Source: Corticium candelabrum | Lineage: Eukaryota; Porifera; Homoscleromorpha; Homosclerophorida; Plakinidae | Direction of reading: 5' to 3' | Length of the DNA stretch: 64,000 nucleotides | NCBI RefSeq assembly: GCF_963422355.1 | Contig: NC_085101.1 | Span: 1,979,201-2,043,200 of the forward strand | Shown here: positions 1 through 11,849 of the stretch, in pieces | How positions within the stretch are numbered: position 1 is the first letter of the stretch | Layout of the letters: each line of letters starts with the position of its first letter | The notes under the pieces: model-generated | Told to the model about the DNA's origin: nothing | Seen by the model: the letters and a program-made list of their open reading frames with translations, nothing else | Databases searched by the model: none | Position numbers and translations under genes: made by a program

Positions 1-455
1 CACGACGATTCGCTAGACGAGGTACAGCAAACAGATTTTTTAGGATCGATTTTTACTTCCGTTACGCTTACGAGCGTATTTGACGTCTTCTCCAAACAAA
101 ATGTAAACACCTCGAGGTACATAAACTCGTCAAAACGAACTTGAACGCACAAAAAAAAGATTCTAATCGCGTCAGACTGTACGCGATCTACGTAGCCTTG
201 CGTTCCCGTACGTTAGAGCGAAGCGAGGGCGCATCAACCGTTTCAAAAACAGCGAAGGCGTGTCTTTTTGCTGCGGAGACAACTTGACCGTTACACCGTT
301 GAAAGTTTAGTAACATTGACCAGTGATAAATTTTGAACGTTTGAGCTGAGAGTTTATAAGTAAGCGTTAAGTTATGAATTGTAATGATTATATTTTATCA
401 GTAGGGAATCAGGCCTCTTATTAATTAATTTAATAATTATAAATTGCATGTTTAG
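1..455. repeat. Dispersed repeat R1, copy 1 (cut by window edge)
   Basis: This non-coding stretch aligns almost end to end with 42777-43235, sharing long blocks such as the tacttccgttacgct and agcgtatttgacgt segments, with small indels. The left end may continue outside the window. The second copy directly abuts an antisense Ty3/Gypsy integrase remnant, so R1 may be an LTR or 3' flank of that element, but no clean TG...CA ends were found. The following 225 bases (456-680) contain nothing I recognise. Confidence 0.7.
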
Positions 456-689
456 TAGTATAATAGACACACAGATATTGCGATCGGGGCATGTTTGCGT
501 AAAATCTAGGAATCAGTGATCATTGAGAAATGATTGACTTGTTGATAATAGAGTGAGTAAATATTAATTAACGAAGTGAGAGTGCAAAATCGAAAAGACA
601 TGACAAGACCAACAGCGAACTAGACCGTGTTTTGTACTATCTGCGCCTTAGACAAGTTTGGCTTAAACGCGTTTACAACTAAACCAGTT

Positions 690-1502
690 CAGCTTTTAGG
701 CATGTCTACGTTGATGATCTTATTACCGGATTGGAACAATCGGGAGTAGGTGTTCGAATTAACGAGAGGTTTAGTAGTGGCATCGCAAATATACGCGGAT
801 GATTTATCGCTTCTGTCTACAAGTAGAGAGGGCATGCAGAGGATATTGGAGATGTGCGAGAGTTTTGCAACAGACAACTGCCTGAAATTTAATCTTCAGA
901 AAAGTAAATCAATTAGTTTTAGGAAGAGACATTCCATTTACTGTAAAGAGACAGCTTTCTTCACCAATGGAGAGAATCTGCCTAAAGTACATGATGTCAT
1001 TCATTTAGGTCATAAATTATTGGCTGTTGAGAAAGAAGCAACTGGTGCGGTGTTTGAGCGGAGTCGGAAGTTCTACTCTTCATTATACTCAATTGTAGGG
1101 GCTGCCGAAGGTGTGGGTCGTAATCCTACAGTATGGACAACGATAATGTACTCCGTATTGTTACCTGTATTGAGCTATGGATGCGAACTGTGGGATTTGG
1201 GAATGGGAAGTACCAAACGTTTACTACATCGAGCGTGGAGAAGAGGGTATCGTAAAAGGCTAGGGATCTCAAACAGAACACCCTTGCAGGAAACTCTGGC
1301 AGAACCTATCAGGGAAGCTCCAGATCTATTGCGTGTTAGCCAGCTCTCTTTCGTATGGAGATCAGTTCATTCTAATAATGAATTAATGAGTGGGTACATT
1401 CTGAATACTCAAAGCAGTCTGTGGCGATCAGTGGACAATGAGACGAGGACAAGAATAATGGTGTTGTCCTATATGGACTTCAAGAGCTGCATTAAACATT
1501 AA
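690..1502 (+). pseudogene. LINE-A copy 1: C-terminal part of a non-LTR reverse transcriptase
   Basis: The fragment starts in the block before RT motif C (VYVDDL-like), passes a one-base slip near 787, then reads Y-A-D-D-L-S-L-L (780-850), the catalytic YADD box of LINE reverse transcriptases. Downstream come the thumb-region signature S-Y-G-C-E-L-W-D-L and a basic R-K-R-L-G-I stretch, and a stop at 1500-1502. There is no fingers domain or endonuclease, so this is a 5'-truncated copy. An A-rich tail follows at about 1608-1615, where it meets LINE-B tail to tail. A second copy lies at 14735-15560. The style resembles CR1/L2-type LINEs; clade assignment is inference. Confidence 0.85.
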
Positions 1503-1724
1503 TTTATGTTTGTTTATTCTTCTACGTTTATTCTTTTATGATTAGATATTTGTACTTGTTAGTGTATGTATCTTGTCAGGCCTAGAGCACTGTACCTGTA
1601 GTGGTATGAAAAAATATATTGTCGTGCTCAACCAGATCATTCTGGTTTGTAAAGTCAATTACAAGTACCGGAAGCAAACCCTGCTTCAGAAGTACTTAGA
1701 CCATCACGAGTGTCTAGAAAGAAG

Positions 1725-2480
1725 ACATGAATTTACGAAGGATTCGAGTAGATCTCGAAAGCACTGTTTTCAGTAAGTGCTGCAGGTTGTGATGACCTGG
1801 AATAATGTACAACGACCGTTTAATACCTGCGTGCACTGTGCCCAAAGCTCCCAAGACCACCGGAACCACCAGTGTTCAACAATGCCACATGCGGCTTATC
1901 TCCACTCGCAAGTCTCTGTACTCGCCAACTTCTCGGCATGACTCTTGCCAATGTTGTCATCAGCAGGAGAGCTGATATCAATAAGAAGATAACTGTTTGT
2001 CTACCTATTTCTGAGACAGATGTCTGAACGATTGGCTTTGATCTTCCTGGCAGTGGGAATGGTGGTATCCTACATCATAGTAATGTCATCCGTCTCCACA
2101 AGCCAGAATGATGCCAGTACCATCTGCTCTCCACAGAAACTCCAAATGGCGACAAACTTTCCAGTCAATGATGGAGGCTACCTGATTGTGTCGATCAGTG
2201 TAGTACATCGGTGCCAAGTCACTACTGCCTGCAACAATGTGGTCGACTGTTTCCAGGCATACGCTGCACATGCGGCAATTAGGACTGACATCACGATGTA
2301 GAATCTTGCGCTCATAGTACCGAGTCTAAAGAGCTTGGTCTTGAGCAGCAACAGCCAGTTCCTCAGTTGCAGCAGAAAGATTCGCTGTCTTTAGCTATCT
2401 GTAGGTCTCTTTCATGTCCACAGGCGGTTGCTCAGTGAGACGGCGATACCTCCCGTGCGTAGGCTTGCAGCTTCAGGACC
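1725..2480 (-). pseudogene. LINE-B copy 1: zinc-finger and restriction-like endonuclease region
   Basis: Degenerate C-terminal region of LINE-B. Minus-strand translation in pieces gives a Cys-x2-Cys...His-x4-Cys-type finger (about 2210-2290) and, around 2030-1965, the segment N-R-S-D-I-C-L-R-N-R, a stop codon, then L-I-D-I-S. In the sister copy the same place reads N-R-P-Y-I and V-I-D-I-S. The family pattern is evidently R-P-D...(V/I)-D-I, the PD-(D/E)xK core of R2-type endonucleases; this copy has Pro to Ser and an in-frame stop. Translation ends with F-M-S-S-F and a stop near 1725. Confidence 0.75.
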
Positions 2481-3751
2481 GCACACGAACAAAACTGCAA
2501 CACGTACGGTAATGTCTCGCGTTTGTTTCAGACGCTTGCTCGAAGTCACATTCAACCGAGATGGATGCATTCCTGTGTAAGTTCTGGAACCTCTCGTCCG
2601 AAGCAAGACTCCTCCGCAGCTGTGCAGTAAAGCGACAAGCCATGCACTCGATGGAGTGTGAAGATTTTCTAGAGTCACACTCCCGTATTATATTCATTAA
2701 AGGATCAGAACGGTCAGCAAGGTAACAGTTCAGCCTCACAATACAAGATTTATATGCCGACTCAATCTGTTGTAACCCCCTACCCCCATCACTGCAAGGA
2801 GCGTACAGTCGGTCAACGTCTGCAGAAGGATGGTGGACACCGTGCATAGAGAGGAGCTTTCTGGTCCGTCGATCGAGCTGCTGCAGGTCAGCGCACCCCC
2901 ATTGAATGTTGCCACAACCGTAAGTGAGAAACGGTAGTGCAAACCCATTGATGGCTAGAACTTTGTTCCGACCATACAGCGCAGTCCGGAGAAACACCTT
3001 CACTTCGCGGAAATACACACAACGGAGTCTCTCCCGCATTCTGCTGTGCTGAATACCGTTACTCTCATCTACACCCAAGTACTTGTAGACTTGACCTGCT
3101 GCCATACAGTTGATGGTGTCGATTTTCCTACAGTCACTCCAGAGTTTTGTCCAGATAGCCTGCCATTGAAAAAGTGTGCAAAAGCACATTTGTCCAGACC
3201 AAACTTCATCTGGATGTCATCAGAGAAGGTACGAACCGTGCGCAAAAACACATCCAACTGATCAGAGTTTCTGCCATACAGCTGCAGATCATTCATGTAA
3301 AGTACATGACTGATGAGCTGACGTTTCGTAGTCTTACCATGCCCAGTGGCAATCCGGTAGCCGGAACCGTTTCTGTTCAGCTCCTTGCTCAGAGGATTGA
3401 GATCCACACAGAATAAAAGTGGGGAAAGTGAGTCACCTTGCAAAATACCCCTCCTGATCTGCATAAACCTTGTCTTGATCATACTGTTTCCGAAAGAAAG
3501 CACCATCAATGTTCTCTAATTCTTTATCACACGTGACAGGAACCTGCAAAAGACTGGACTAAACTTATGCAGCTGAAGGCATTGGAGCAACCAACTGTGT
3601 GGCACGCTGTCATATGCTTTCTGGTAGTCCACCAAGCAGTGCTCAAGCTCTTGTACCTGGTCTTACAGTCTTCGGTCAGCAGCTTGTTGATCAACAGCTG
3701 ATCCTTTGCACCAAAAGATTCCTGTCGACAACCCTTCTGCTCCGGAGACAT
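2473..3751 (-). pseudogene. LINE-B copy 1: reverse transcriptase palm and thumb, frame-broken
   Basis: Three overlapping open stretches (3751-3527, 3509-3069, 3189-2473) carry the RT: E-Q-K-G-C-R fingers motif, then Q-G-D-S-L-S-P-L-L-F (motif B region), motif C read as Y-M-N-D-L-Q-L-Y, and thumb signatures K-Y-L-G-V-D-E-S and L-T-Y-G-C. The first Asp of the catalytic Asp-Asp pair in motif C is Asn here (His in the sister copy), so both copies have lost it independently. At least three frameshifts separate the pieces. Confidence 0.85.
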
Positions 3752-4003
3752 GAGGTTTCTCTGATCAAAAAGCCCTTCAATCCTCTTATTGATGACTGAG
3801 GTGAAGGTCTTATAGAAGACAGACAGACACGTGGTAGGCCTGCAATTTTTGGCCTTTTAAGTCTTGTCATTCTTAGGAATCAGAGTGGTTATTCATTGAG
3901 ACAACCAGTCGGGTACAAAGTCTGGATTCTAAACCATCATGTTGTAGTTACGAGTCAGATCAGTGTGAAGACACGTGATAAGCTTGACCCATAAACCATA
4001 AAC

Positions 4004-4354
4004 CTAGTCTGGACCGAGAGACTTCCAGTTCCCCATCCTATTGAGACACGATGTGAACTCATTGTCTGAGATAGTTAACCACTGCTGCTCATCTCTTCGG
4101 TGCGTCTCACCATCGGTTTGACGTCTCAGCCTGGAGGCATACTCATTGTAATCTACCTCAGTTTCTAGGATACCACACCAATACTGCTCGATCTCAGACT
4201 CGGATGGCGGGGAAGTGACCTGGATAGTCTGGTTACCCAGCTCTCTGTAAACCCGTTCAGCATCTCGTTGAAACAAACCATTCTGGCGAAGTCTCTTACC
4301 ATTATTCTCCAGACTCCTGGTCCGCTCGACCTTGGACTTAAGTTCCATTTTCAA
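4004..4354 (-). pseudogene. LINE-B copy 1: linker between N-terminal region and RT
   Basis: A 116-codon open stretch rich in charged residues, with the W-K-S-L-G-P-D end that introduces the first RT fingers motif (compare K-x-P-G-x-D in LINEs). The paralogous stretch at 18855-19148 reads the same sequence with scattered changes. Between this piece and 3751 the frame is interrupted. Confidence 0.7.
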
Positions 4355-4451
4355 TCATTGATATCGACCTCACAACTCTCCGAACAGGAAATGCTCAACC
4401 AATGCCGGAGAAATCGGAGTTCATGTAACATATGGATGCCCGATGAACACT

Positions 4452-5477
4452 TTATAACCCCAACAACAGTGATATCGCACGTCGAAGTGTGAGAATCTCC
4501 ATATACATCCTTCTTCTCCATGTCCGTGTTTGAGAATTGGTTGACTTCGTCGTCTTTAAGCCTCGCCTTTTGGACACTAGCAAAGCAGCAGAGTATACCA
4601 GATAAATGATTTCACTCATATCTGGTTCGTCCTTAATAAGCGAAATGATGATCGTGTTAAGATCACCATTAAGTTTCAGGGTTCCACTGTTCACAAAGAT
4701 CCTTGGAAGGCGTTGTCTCTCACAGATAAGACTTTGCCTGACTTTCTTCAACTTCTCAAGAAACTCTCGACGAAGTACAGATTCCACAGCAGCATCACTA
4801 TCAAGCGAAAGACCATCCTTCGTTTGGCAGCAGTCTGGACTGAGTTGAGATGTAGAAGTTTGCCTCCTTTCTAGCCGAGAAGCTGTAACAGGATGTGTAG
4901 TCATCAGATCAGACCTCACAGAGTCACAAGGTGATGGTGATTCCCTGATAACACTGCACTGAACTGAATACAAAGTGTCATCTGCGGATAGGATATCACC
5001 ACTATCTCTTGCAGATGAGCAGTCCTTAGTGAGAACAGAGACTGACTGAACAAGGGAGCCATCTTCCAAGTGATTAGATAACTCATGATCTTCTTGCATT
5101 ATTGACACGACAGGTTTCCTACCACGTACAGCAGGCGCCATCCTGACTGAAGCCATGCAAGGTGACACATTGTCAAGCAAAGGCCTGACAACTGAACTAT
5201 CAGCTGATAGAGCAGAAACCACATTCAACGCCGACATCTGCACACCAGGACAAACATCAGTCGTAACAGATAACAAACCTGAAACCGGCTTTCCATCCTG
5301 TGCGGCCTCGCATTTAATCTCCTCTAATTCTGATTCAATCAGACTTCCAAAAGTCAGGAGATATCGCTTCTGGTCTGCCAAACGCTGCTCAGAGACGTCA
5401 GTCAGAGAAGAATTTGGTTCACACCACAGCTTATGAATGGGTTTCCTGAAAGCAGAGAACTTGCATGACAACATCAC
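4452..5477 (-). pseudogene. LINE-B copy 1: N-terminal region, 341-codon open stretch
   Basis: The longest intact piece of LINE-B. It is Ser/Thr/Asp-rich with acidic patches (E-S-E-L-E-E-I) and a more basic end containing L-P-R-I-F-V-N-S-G. No zinc finger or Myb domain could be recognised, although R2-group elements usually carry DNA-binding domains here. The sister copy at 19464-20263 aligns along its length. A further in-family coding stretch lies upstream at 5815-5540, separated by stops. Confidence 0.65.
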
Positions 5478-5837
5478 GTGTTAATAACAAAACATCACTT
5501 TCCTATTCATTTGTTGCGTCCATTTCCGTCGTCTTGTTGCATTGCTGTTCCTGTTAGCCGAAACACAAGATTCGCTAAGAACGGTGGGCATCACAATAGT
5601 GTCGTCAGCAGGATTTGAAGCCAAATTCAAATCAGACGCCGCACGAGAGATGGGTCGACCAGTCGCCCTACGCCCAGAACTATTCCTGGTCTTTCGAATT
5701 AACAGCTCCAGTGATTCCAGATTCCAACTTTACGAGCCCTGTCTTGGATTCACGAAAAGGAACAGGCTCCTCAGCTAGCTCTGGGACGAGCGATACAGCT
5801 AAACGTCCATCTTAATTTCCATCAATATGCTAGACAT

Positions 5838-5838
5838 T

Positions 5839-5881
<43 letters not shown>
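5838..5881. repeat. (AAT)n microsatellite at the 5' end of LINE-B copy 1
   Basis: About 14 uninterrupted trinucleotide units directly upstream (sense) of LINE-B copy 1. LINE-B copy 2 has a trinucleotide repeat at the corresponding position (20706-20750) but on the other strand. Confidence 0.95.
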
Positions 5882-6740
5882 TTCGAGACTGTCGACAACT
5901 TACAGGGCCATGAGGAAATGAATGTGAGGAAAGGAGATCGTGCACCGTCAAACTGAAAAGTCGTCAGTTGGTGAAATGAACGTTTGAGACTTACCAAAGA
6001 TCTTTACAGAATGTATCAGACTTGGGCTTTCTCTGCAAAAGTTTGCAGCCATTCATCTGAATGCTCCGTCTTGGATGCCCTTTGAAAAAGCTGATCCTGT
6101 GAAACAGTTTTATCGGCTCAGAAAGAGATAACCTCAGAAGTTTTTCAGTCTGTAAAGAAAGTAGATCTGCTATCTGGGTATCTGAAAACCTCAAAGAACG
6201 AAGCTAGAGCCAGATATGGAGAAGTAACATCTAAAGGATATGCCGGAAGCAGAGTGAAAGAACCTGAGTATGTTAAGGAGCAGAAGAGTAGTGACGTTGG
6301 TTTTACAAAGAGAGAGGACAGCGAGGATGACAATATCAGAAATGCCAGCTATAGGATAAGTATAACCAAGCAGATTGGACTGTAGTGTCACAGATAAAGA
6401 AGAAGAATGTGAAAGTGATATGAAGGGAAAGAGAAACTTCTTCTGGCAGTTTGAAAGGAGTTCAATAAAGGAGAGCATATTGGGATTTCTTCGTAGGAAA
6501 TGTAGACAGACAGCAGTAAGGAAGCTATTGAAGGATATATCTGTCAGAGAATGGAGTACAGCCAATCCACTTATTTCTCCTGAATTCTAAATTGAAAGAC
6601 TCGATCCGTGAGTGCACGAATTCGAGTATGTTTTTTGGAAGATGAGCAAAATGTTCTTGATCCCAATCATCCTTTATTTTTTGCCACTATATGTCAAGGC
6701 TAGATCATGGATTAGAGGTTCTCGAGGCTCTAGTAGCAAA
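5882..6740 (+). other. Unassigned stretch, possibly the 5' part of a decayed LINE
   Basis: No complete gene. Short plus-strand open pieces (for example 6375-6590, rich in Lys/Arg/Glu) precede an AP-endonuclease fragment that starts at about 6760, so this could be the ORF1/5'UTR region of LINE-F. No recognisable domain was found. Confidence 0.3.
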
Positions 6741-6759
6741 TCGAAGAGTGAGTGATAAT

Positions 6760-6990
6760 GGAGTCTACTCTGAATGCAATTAGTTTTAACTGCAGAGGTG
6801 TTTTGATCTTCTGAAGATCATATATTAGACTGCTAGCTGCGCAAGCAGATATTCTTTGCATTCAGGAGCACTGATTGCTGAAAGAACAGTTTGATCTACT
6901 TGGTCATGTAAATATGGATATGTTTTTCACAGCTGTCTTACCAATGAGGAGTAATTTAATGGGTCAAGGAAGATGCAAAGTGCACGCCGT
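6760..6990 (+). pseudogene. LINE-F: N-terminal AP-endonuclease fragment
   Basis: Plus-strand translation from about 6760 gives I-S-F-N-C-R-G, a stop, then D-I-L-C-I-Q-E-H: the first two signature blocks of the LINE APE endonuclease (S-x-N-x-(R/N)-G and the metal-binding Q-E-H/Q-E-T block). The frame has at least two stops. The match is lost at about 6985 and resumes in the same family at about 8165, so foreign DNA probably separates the two parts. Confidence 0.7.
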
Positions 6991-8164
6991 GGTACCTGCT
7001 GGTAATTCCAGGCGAATTACCTCATGAAAGCATCGGGGTATTCGACGGGTATTTCAGCGGATTTATGCTGTGACACCGGCTGGATCTACTCGTAATTACA
7101 TTGGTACTGGTACGCTATACAGTGGACTAACGAGTAAATCCCTCTGGTACATACACCCAGGATTTCAACGGATTACGGCATAGACACGCCAGTAATTGTA
7201 TTGCAGTTTATAAATTTATTATTCTTATAATGCGGCTATTCCAATGTAAAGAAAGCTAGAATACGACACAGAATCATTGCCATCAACTGTTTTCAAAGTC
7301 TAAAAACCATTAGACATGATGATCTTCCTAACACAGTTTTCTGATTTTTTCTTTTCGTACCGATTCTCTCCGCTGCATACCTCCGTAGTCCATCAATTTC
7401 TCAAACGTTTTGCGAAATATTCTAGTCATTGCAGTAAAGTTAGATCGAGTTGCGATGCAGACAGCTGGAGTAAGAACTTATGACCGCTGCGCAGTTGAAA
7501 ATGCAAAACAATGCTATTACTGCTGTTTGATTGGTGTAGAGGTAAGCGGTGGAATGAAGCGTCAATTACTCCCAGCAACTTCCCTGAAACCTACTAATTG
7601 ACTAAGCATTCCTGAACGTAGTAGTCTTGCCGACAAAGGATATGCTGTCTGTCAGGAAATGAATAAAACATAAGCAGCTATCACATAAGCTTCTGCTACA
7701 CGAACAATAGTGCACATTCTATATAAACCTAAAATCTCATCCCTGGAGCGATGCATATACGAGCATCTAGACGTGCATGGTAGATTTCTAACACTGTGGA
7801 AACAACGTTAGTGTCATTTAATCCTTCAAAAACCGTCCCACGGTTCTTTCTAGACAATTCCATGTTTTGTTTACATGTAAATCAAAGCTAGCTTGAGCGC
7901 GTTGTACGAGCTAATTACGTTCACGTACGTGATCCAGTCATCAAGATTAATAACACGCCGTGAAAAGTCTGAGGTTCACGGTGACACGCCGTGAAAACAC
8001 GAGTTTCAGAGAAACACGTTGTGAACGAGCTGAGGTTTGCGTATCCGCGATCATAACTACCGAACACTGCAGCTTAATACCGCCGATATCTGCCTGGATT
8101 TTTCTATCACGCCGAGATCACGGTGGGACAACGACGGCATTCTTTCGTGCACTTCGCATCGGGA
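6991..8164. other. Probable insertion splitting LINE-F; content unknown
   Basis: About 1.17 kb between two consecutive pieces of one endonuclease domain. It contains the motif acacgccgtgaaaa repeated twice (about 7951 and 7984) with a third relaxed copy, but no coding match. Its two junction regions both contain gtgcac (about 6978 and 8149), which could be a short target duplication; terminal repeats were not resolved. Confidence 0.4.
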
Positions 8165-9895
8165 TATACCCTAGGAATGGTGGTGTTGCTATCATGTGAA
8201 AGAATTATAAGGAGTTAACAGAGGAGAATATCCAAGTACAAAAGACCCCGTCAGACGGACTGTGTGCAATTAGCATTGATTTGGCAGTAAGGAAAATTCG
8301 AGATCTGGTTGCGTCAGTATATATGCCATGCGATTTGAGAGACGTAACTTAATTAATTCAAGTGATATGATTATGAAGAATTAAGAACTTGGATACTTGG
8401 ATGGTCTTGTCAATAGCCCGGAGTACGACATCATAATAATAATTAGGGAATTAATGGTGACCCTCGGTCATACAGTAGTAGCAGGTTTGGAAAGAAGATG
8501 AGAATTTAAAGTTTGCTATAAATAATACTGTCATTACTGCAGATCTACATCGCTTTGAAAAAGATGTAAAGTTTATGACAAGGAAATAGGGAATCTTTCA
8601 AAGTGCAGTTGATTGGACTATGCCTTAGTATCAAATAGCATCAAATCTCAGGTTAGAGATTTTCATGTAATAGAGGATATAGTTCCTAGATCTGATCATA
8701 TTGGCCAGTACGACTATTGATTCAACTGGACGATAGTCAACATAATTAATGTAGAGACCTTCAATGTCAGACATAACCATTCGGTTTGTAATTCGCAACA
8801 ATGTCAAGACCTGGACTTACTTGGATACCAATGGGAATTTGATAGACGCGTTTATCAGATATAGAAATACCGTGGGGTGCAATTCTATGTAATCAACCAG
8901 ACCTGTGTTGTCACAAACCACTCTTGGAACCGTATTGCGAAAGTATATGCACTACGTACTGCACGGCAAAATAGTATTCCAAAGAAGAAATACAGAAAAG
9001 TTTGGCTCAATGGATGGGATAGCGATATTCAAGTAAGACAACAGGAAGCCAGTGAAGCATACAGGAAGTGGAGGAAAAGTGGATAATGTCGATCTAGTAC
9101 ACACTCTGATCAAATGAGGGACAGCCGGAAAATATTTCGAAAAGAACGCAAGAGGGTTATACGCAGGTGAGTGAAAAGAGAGAGTGAGATCCTCTTGGAA
9201 AAACTTTGCTCAGCAAACAAGAACGACTTCTGGAAAAGAATTAAGAAGCAAGGTCGACCATTATTCAATGGTGTTCAGATAGGGATTGCAAGAACTGACA
9301 GCGACATTAGCAATTATTGGAAAGAATATTATCAAAAATTAGGAAATATTCAAGATCAAAAATTTTGCGATGTATTGCACAACCAGCTTGATAAATGGTA
9401 GAAGAGGAAGATATAAGAAAAAGAACCTTGTGATGGCACTTTGTTATCAATGCAGAAGAATATACGAAGGCTTCTTTGCAACTGAAGAACAATAAGGCCT
9501 CAGATTTGGATGGTATTTAGGCAGAACTTATCAAGAATGGCTCCCTGAATCTCTATAGACATATTGCTGGCTTGGTCACAGGATTGGTAATGCATGGCTG
9601 TATTCCGAGAAAATTTAGAGAAACCGCAGTAATCCCCATCCTCAAAGATAAAGCTGGAGATAGAAATAATCCAGACAATTATAGAGGCACAGTGATATCG
9701 TCAGTGCTAGAGAAACTAATAGAGAAAATTGTCATGGCAAAATTTCAAAGCATTGGCGTACAAACAAGCAACAACTCGGTTTCAAGGCTGGTCATGGCTG
9801 TGATAGGTCTACGTTGACGTACAGGAGTCTATCAATAATTTTCTTGAAAATGGAAACGAGATTGTATTTGTAAGCTTTCTTGACATATCGACATT
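8165..9895 (+). pseudogene. LINE-F: endonuclease C-terminus, linker and RT fingers, heavily decayed
   Basis: Resumes with G-G-V-A-I-M and later L-V-A-S-V-Y-M-P-C-D (APE domain blocks), then a basic linker (8877-9400: W-K-R-I-K-K-Q-G-R, W-K-E-Y-Y-Q-K-L) and RT motif 1/2 at 9572-9817 (F-R-E-T-A-V-I-P-I-L-K-D, N-P-D-N-Y-R). The reading continues with F-L-E-N-G-N-E and F-L-D-I-S, then stops at about 9895 before the catalytic YxDD motif, so the 3' half is missing. Numerous stops and shifts. CR1/L2/Rex-like by motif style. Confidence 0.8.
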
Positions 9896-10958
9896 ACTAT
9901 TAAAAAGAATTAGCCGCCGAAGACTACGACCACGCGAATTTGGCAACAAGCAGCTCCTAGTTGATGAATCGAATCGGTTAAGTGAGAGAGTAGAATGATT
10001 GAATTTGCTATTATAAACCTACGTGAAGTGGACGAGTGCACAGAAAGCCTTCAGAAAAAAGTACTGGCGTCATTACTACAAAGCAGAAAATGGTTGAACG
10101 TGCTCACGTGAAAGCACTTAATTCGCGTATGGTTTACAGCGACCTTAGAAAACAACTCTCTATTTCCAGATGATTTTTAGAAAGTGTTTCCAATACATAT
10201 TAGAATACATTTAAGTCACATTACAAAACGAAATCGATTGTGTTTCATCGAATTTCAATCAAAATTGATTAAGTTTTAGAAATAAGAACGTGTACGTGTC
10301 ATCGAAGTCAACGTAGAGTTGTTTCGATTTTTGATAGCTTGAAATCTGTTTCACGTGATATAATGATTTACAATAGCGTTATACTCTAGCAAATAAGAAT
10401 GGTTTTCTGCAAGCTCGAATATGCACATATACATTTTCCACAAACGGCTCAAACTTATAAAATAATAGACGAGATTGATAAATTAAAACTTTAGAATACA
10501 TATTAGTTGAATTTAGTCAAAAGTTGTGACGTTATAACTTTAAATACTAACGTAGTAAGAAGATAGTAAACGCACGTGATCACATGAACCTTGCAGTTTC
10601 GCGCGTGCGCGCGGCCGTATGTCGAATGGTACAAGCTGCTGATGTGCCAACGCGCCTCAATACTGTTCGAAAATATGTTGATGGGTCATTTCGCAATCAG
10701 TACTTTCTTGTGAGCGCATCAGACCAATGTCTAGTAGTGCTTTTTATCAGTTTTCCACGCGTGCGACTTTCTTGTTGCGACTGCACAAAGCGCGATGTTT
10801 GAAAGCTAGTTTTCGTGGTTGGTGGTGGTTTCGATTTGCTCTTGTCATTTCGAGTGCCCGAATAAAAATACAAAGCGGCCACGAGGGGTATTTCTGATTA
10901 CCAGAAAAAGAAAAGATTGCTACTAAAAAGAAATTACCAGAAAAAAAGAGATGAACAC
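9896..10958. other. No gene recognised
   Basis: The LINE-F match ends at about 9895. The remaining kilobase is AT-rich with short open stretches only (the longest, 10584-10802 plus strand, has no recognisable motif). Confidence 0.5.
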
Positions 10959-11492
10959 GCCCTAGCTACCTCTATAGACCAGGACAAATATAACTCTAGT
11001 TTCGGATGGTCTCCGGTGTAGAGCTACCTAAGCACAGACACAAACCGATTCTATTAGTTGCAGTAGCCTAACATCTCATCTTCAAAGCAATCGCATGGGC
11101 AGCGTCGCCTTGTTTCATGCGTATATATTTAGCCATGGTAGTCGTCAGGGTTGAGTGAGGTCACGCCCTCTAGTTTCGGATGCCCAGAACACGCTAAATC
11201 GTCATTTTACGGGCAAATTTAGACACTCTGTAAAGATTTTGAGCATCTAATCTCGACATCTAGTGCTAAAATCAACTTTTATTACATGTTTAGACATGTT
11301 TCCACATATTTCTAGCCAATCTCTCGTCACCCTCTGCAGCGTAGAGATCGTACAGTGCCGTTTGAACATCTATGGGACAAAATTTCTTTATGTGGCAGTA
11401 TCTGACTGGCTTGCTACGCAACCTAGATTAAAATTGGTTCGACTTGCACAATCAAAAGTAGGGTATTCCCCTCGATCTGGTAATGGCTATCT

Positions 11493-11828
11493 AGTTTTCT
11501 TTTGTCGTGTGATGGTAGGACTAAATTTGTTCCACTTTTCATACTGCATTTCCTATAAACAAGCGTTCCTGACCTCTTTTTTGCTTTAGTAACAAACATG
11601 GGTAACATGCGGCTGATTTTGTAATTGCCGCTACGTTGGTCTGAAGATCCGAGTATAGGTATCGGGCGCGCAAGAGGGCCTGGGTACGAGGCTGGATGTC
11701 TGGACCAGCCGCATGTTACTCCTGGTTGTTACTGAAGAAAAGAGAGTTCAGGAATACTAGTTAATAGGAAATGCAGTGTGAAAATTGGAACAAATTAGTC
11801 CTACCATTTCACGAGAAAAGGAAACTGA
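11493..11828. repeat. 336-bp foldback: inverted repeat with ~120-bp arms
   Basis: The arm at about 11493-11615 (containing ggtaggactaaatttgttcc and taacatgcggctg) reappears reverse-complemented at about 11706-11828, with a roughly 90-bp GC-richer loop. Either a small foldback element or a hairpin made by an inverted duplication, lying immediately inside the left TIR of the larger element. Confidence 0.8.
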
Positions 11829-11849
11829 AGTGCGTTCACGAATTAGAGC

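Larger units (their letters stand above)
1625..5840 (-). mobile_element. LINE-B copy 1: near full-length RLE-type non-LTR retrotransposon, decayed
   Basis: About 4.2 kb on the minus strand, matching the copy at 15680-20750 throughout. Order in the sense direction: N-terminal Ser/Asp-rich region (5815-4452), linker (about 4354-4004), reverse transcriptase (about 3900-2480), then a Cys/His finger plus restriction-like endonuclease (about 2400-1725). The frame is broken many times, so it is not functional. A trinucleotide repeat abuts the 5' end. Its 3' end faces the 3' end of LINE-A around 1620. The arrangement RT, zinc finger, endonuclease matches the R2 superclade, in which the endonuclease lies downstream of the RT. 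Confidence 0.85.
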
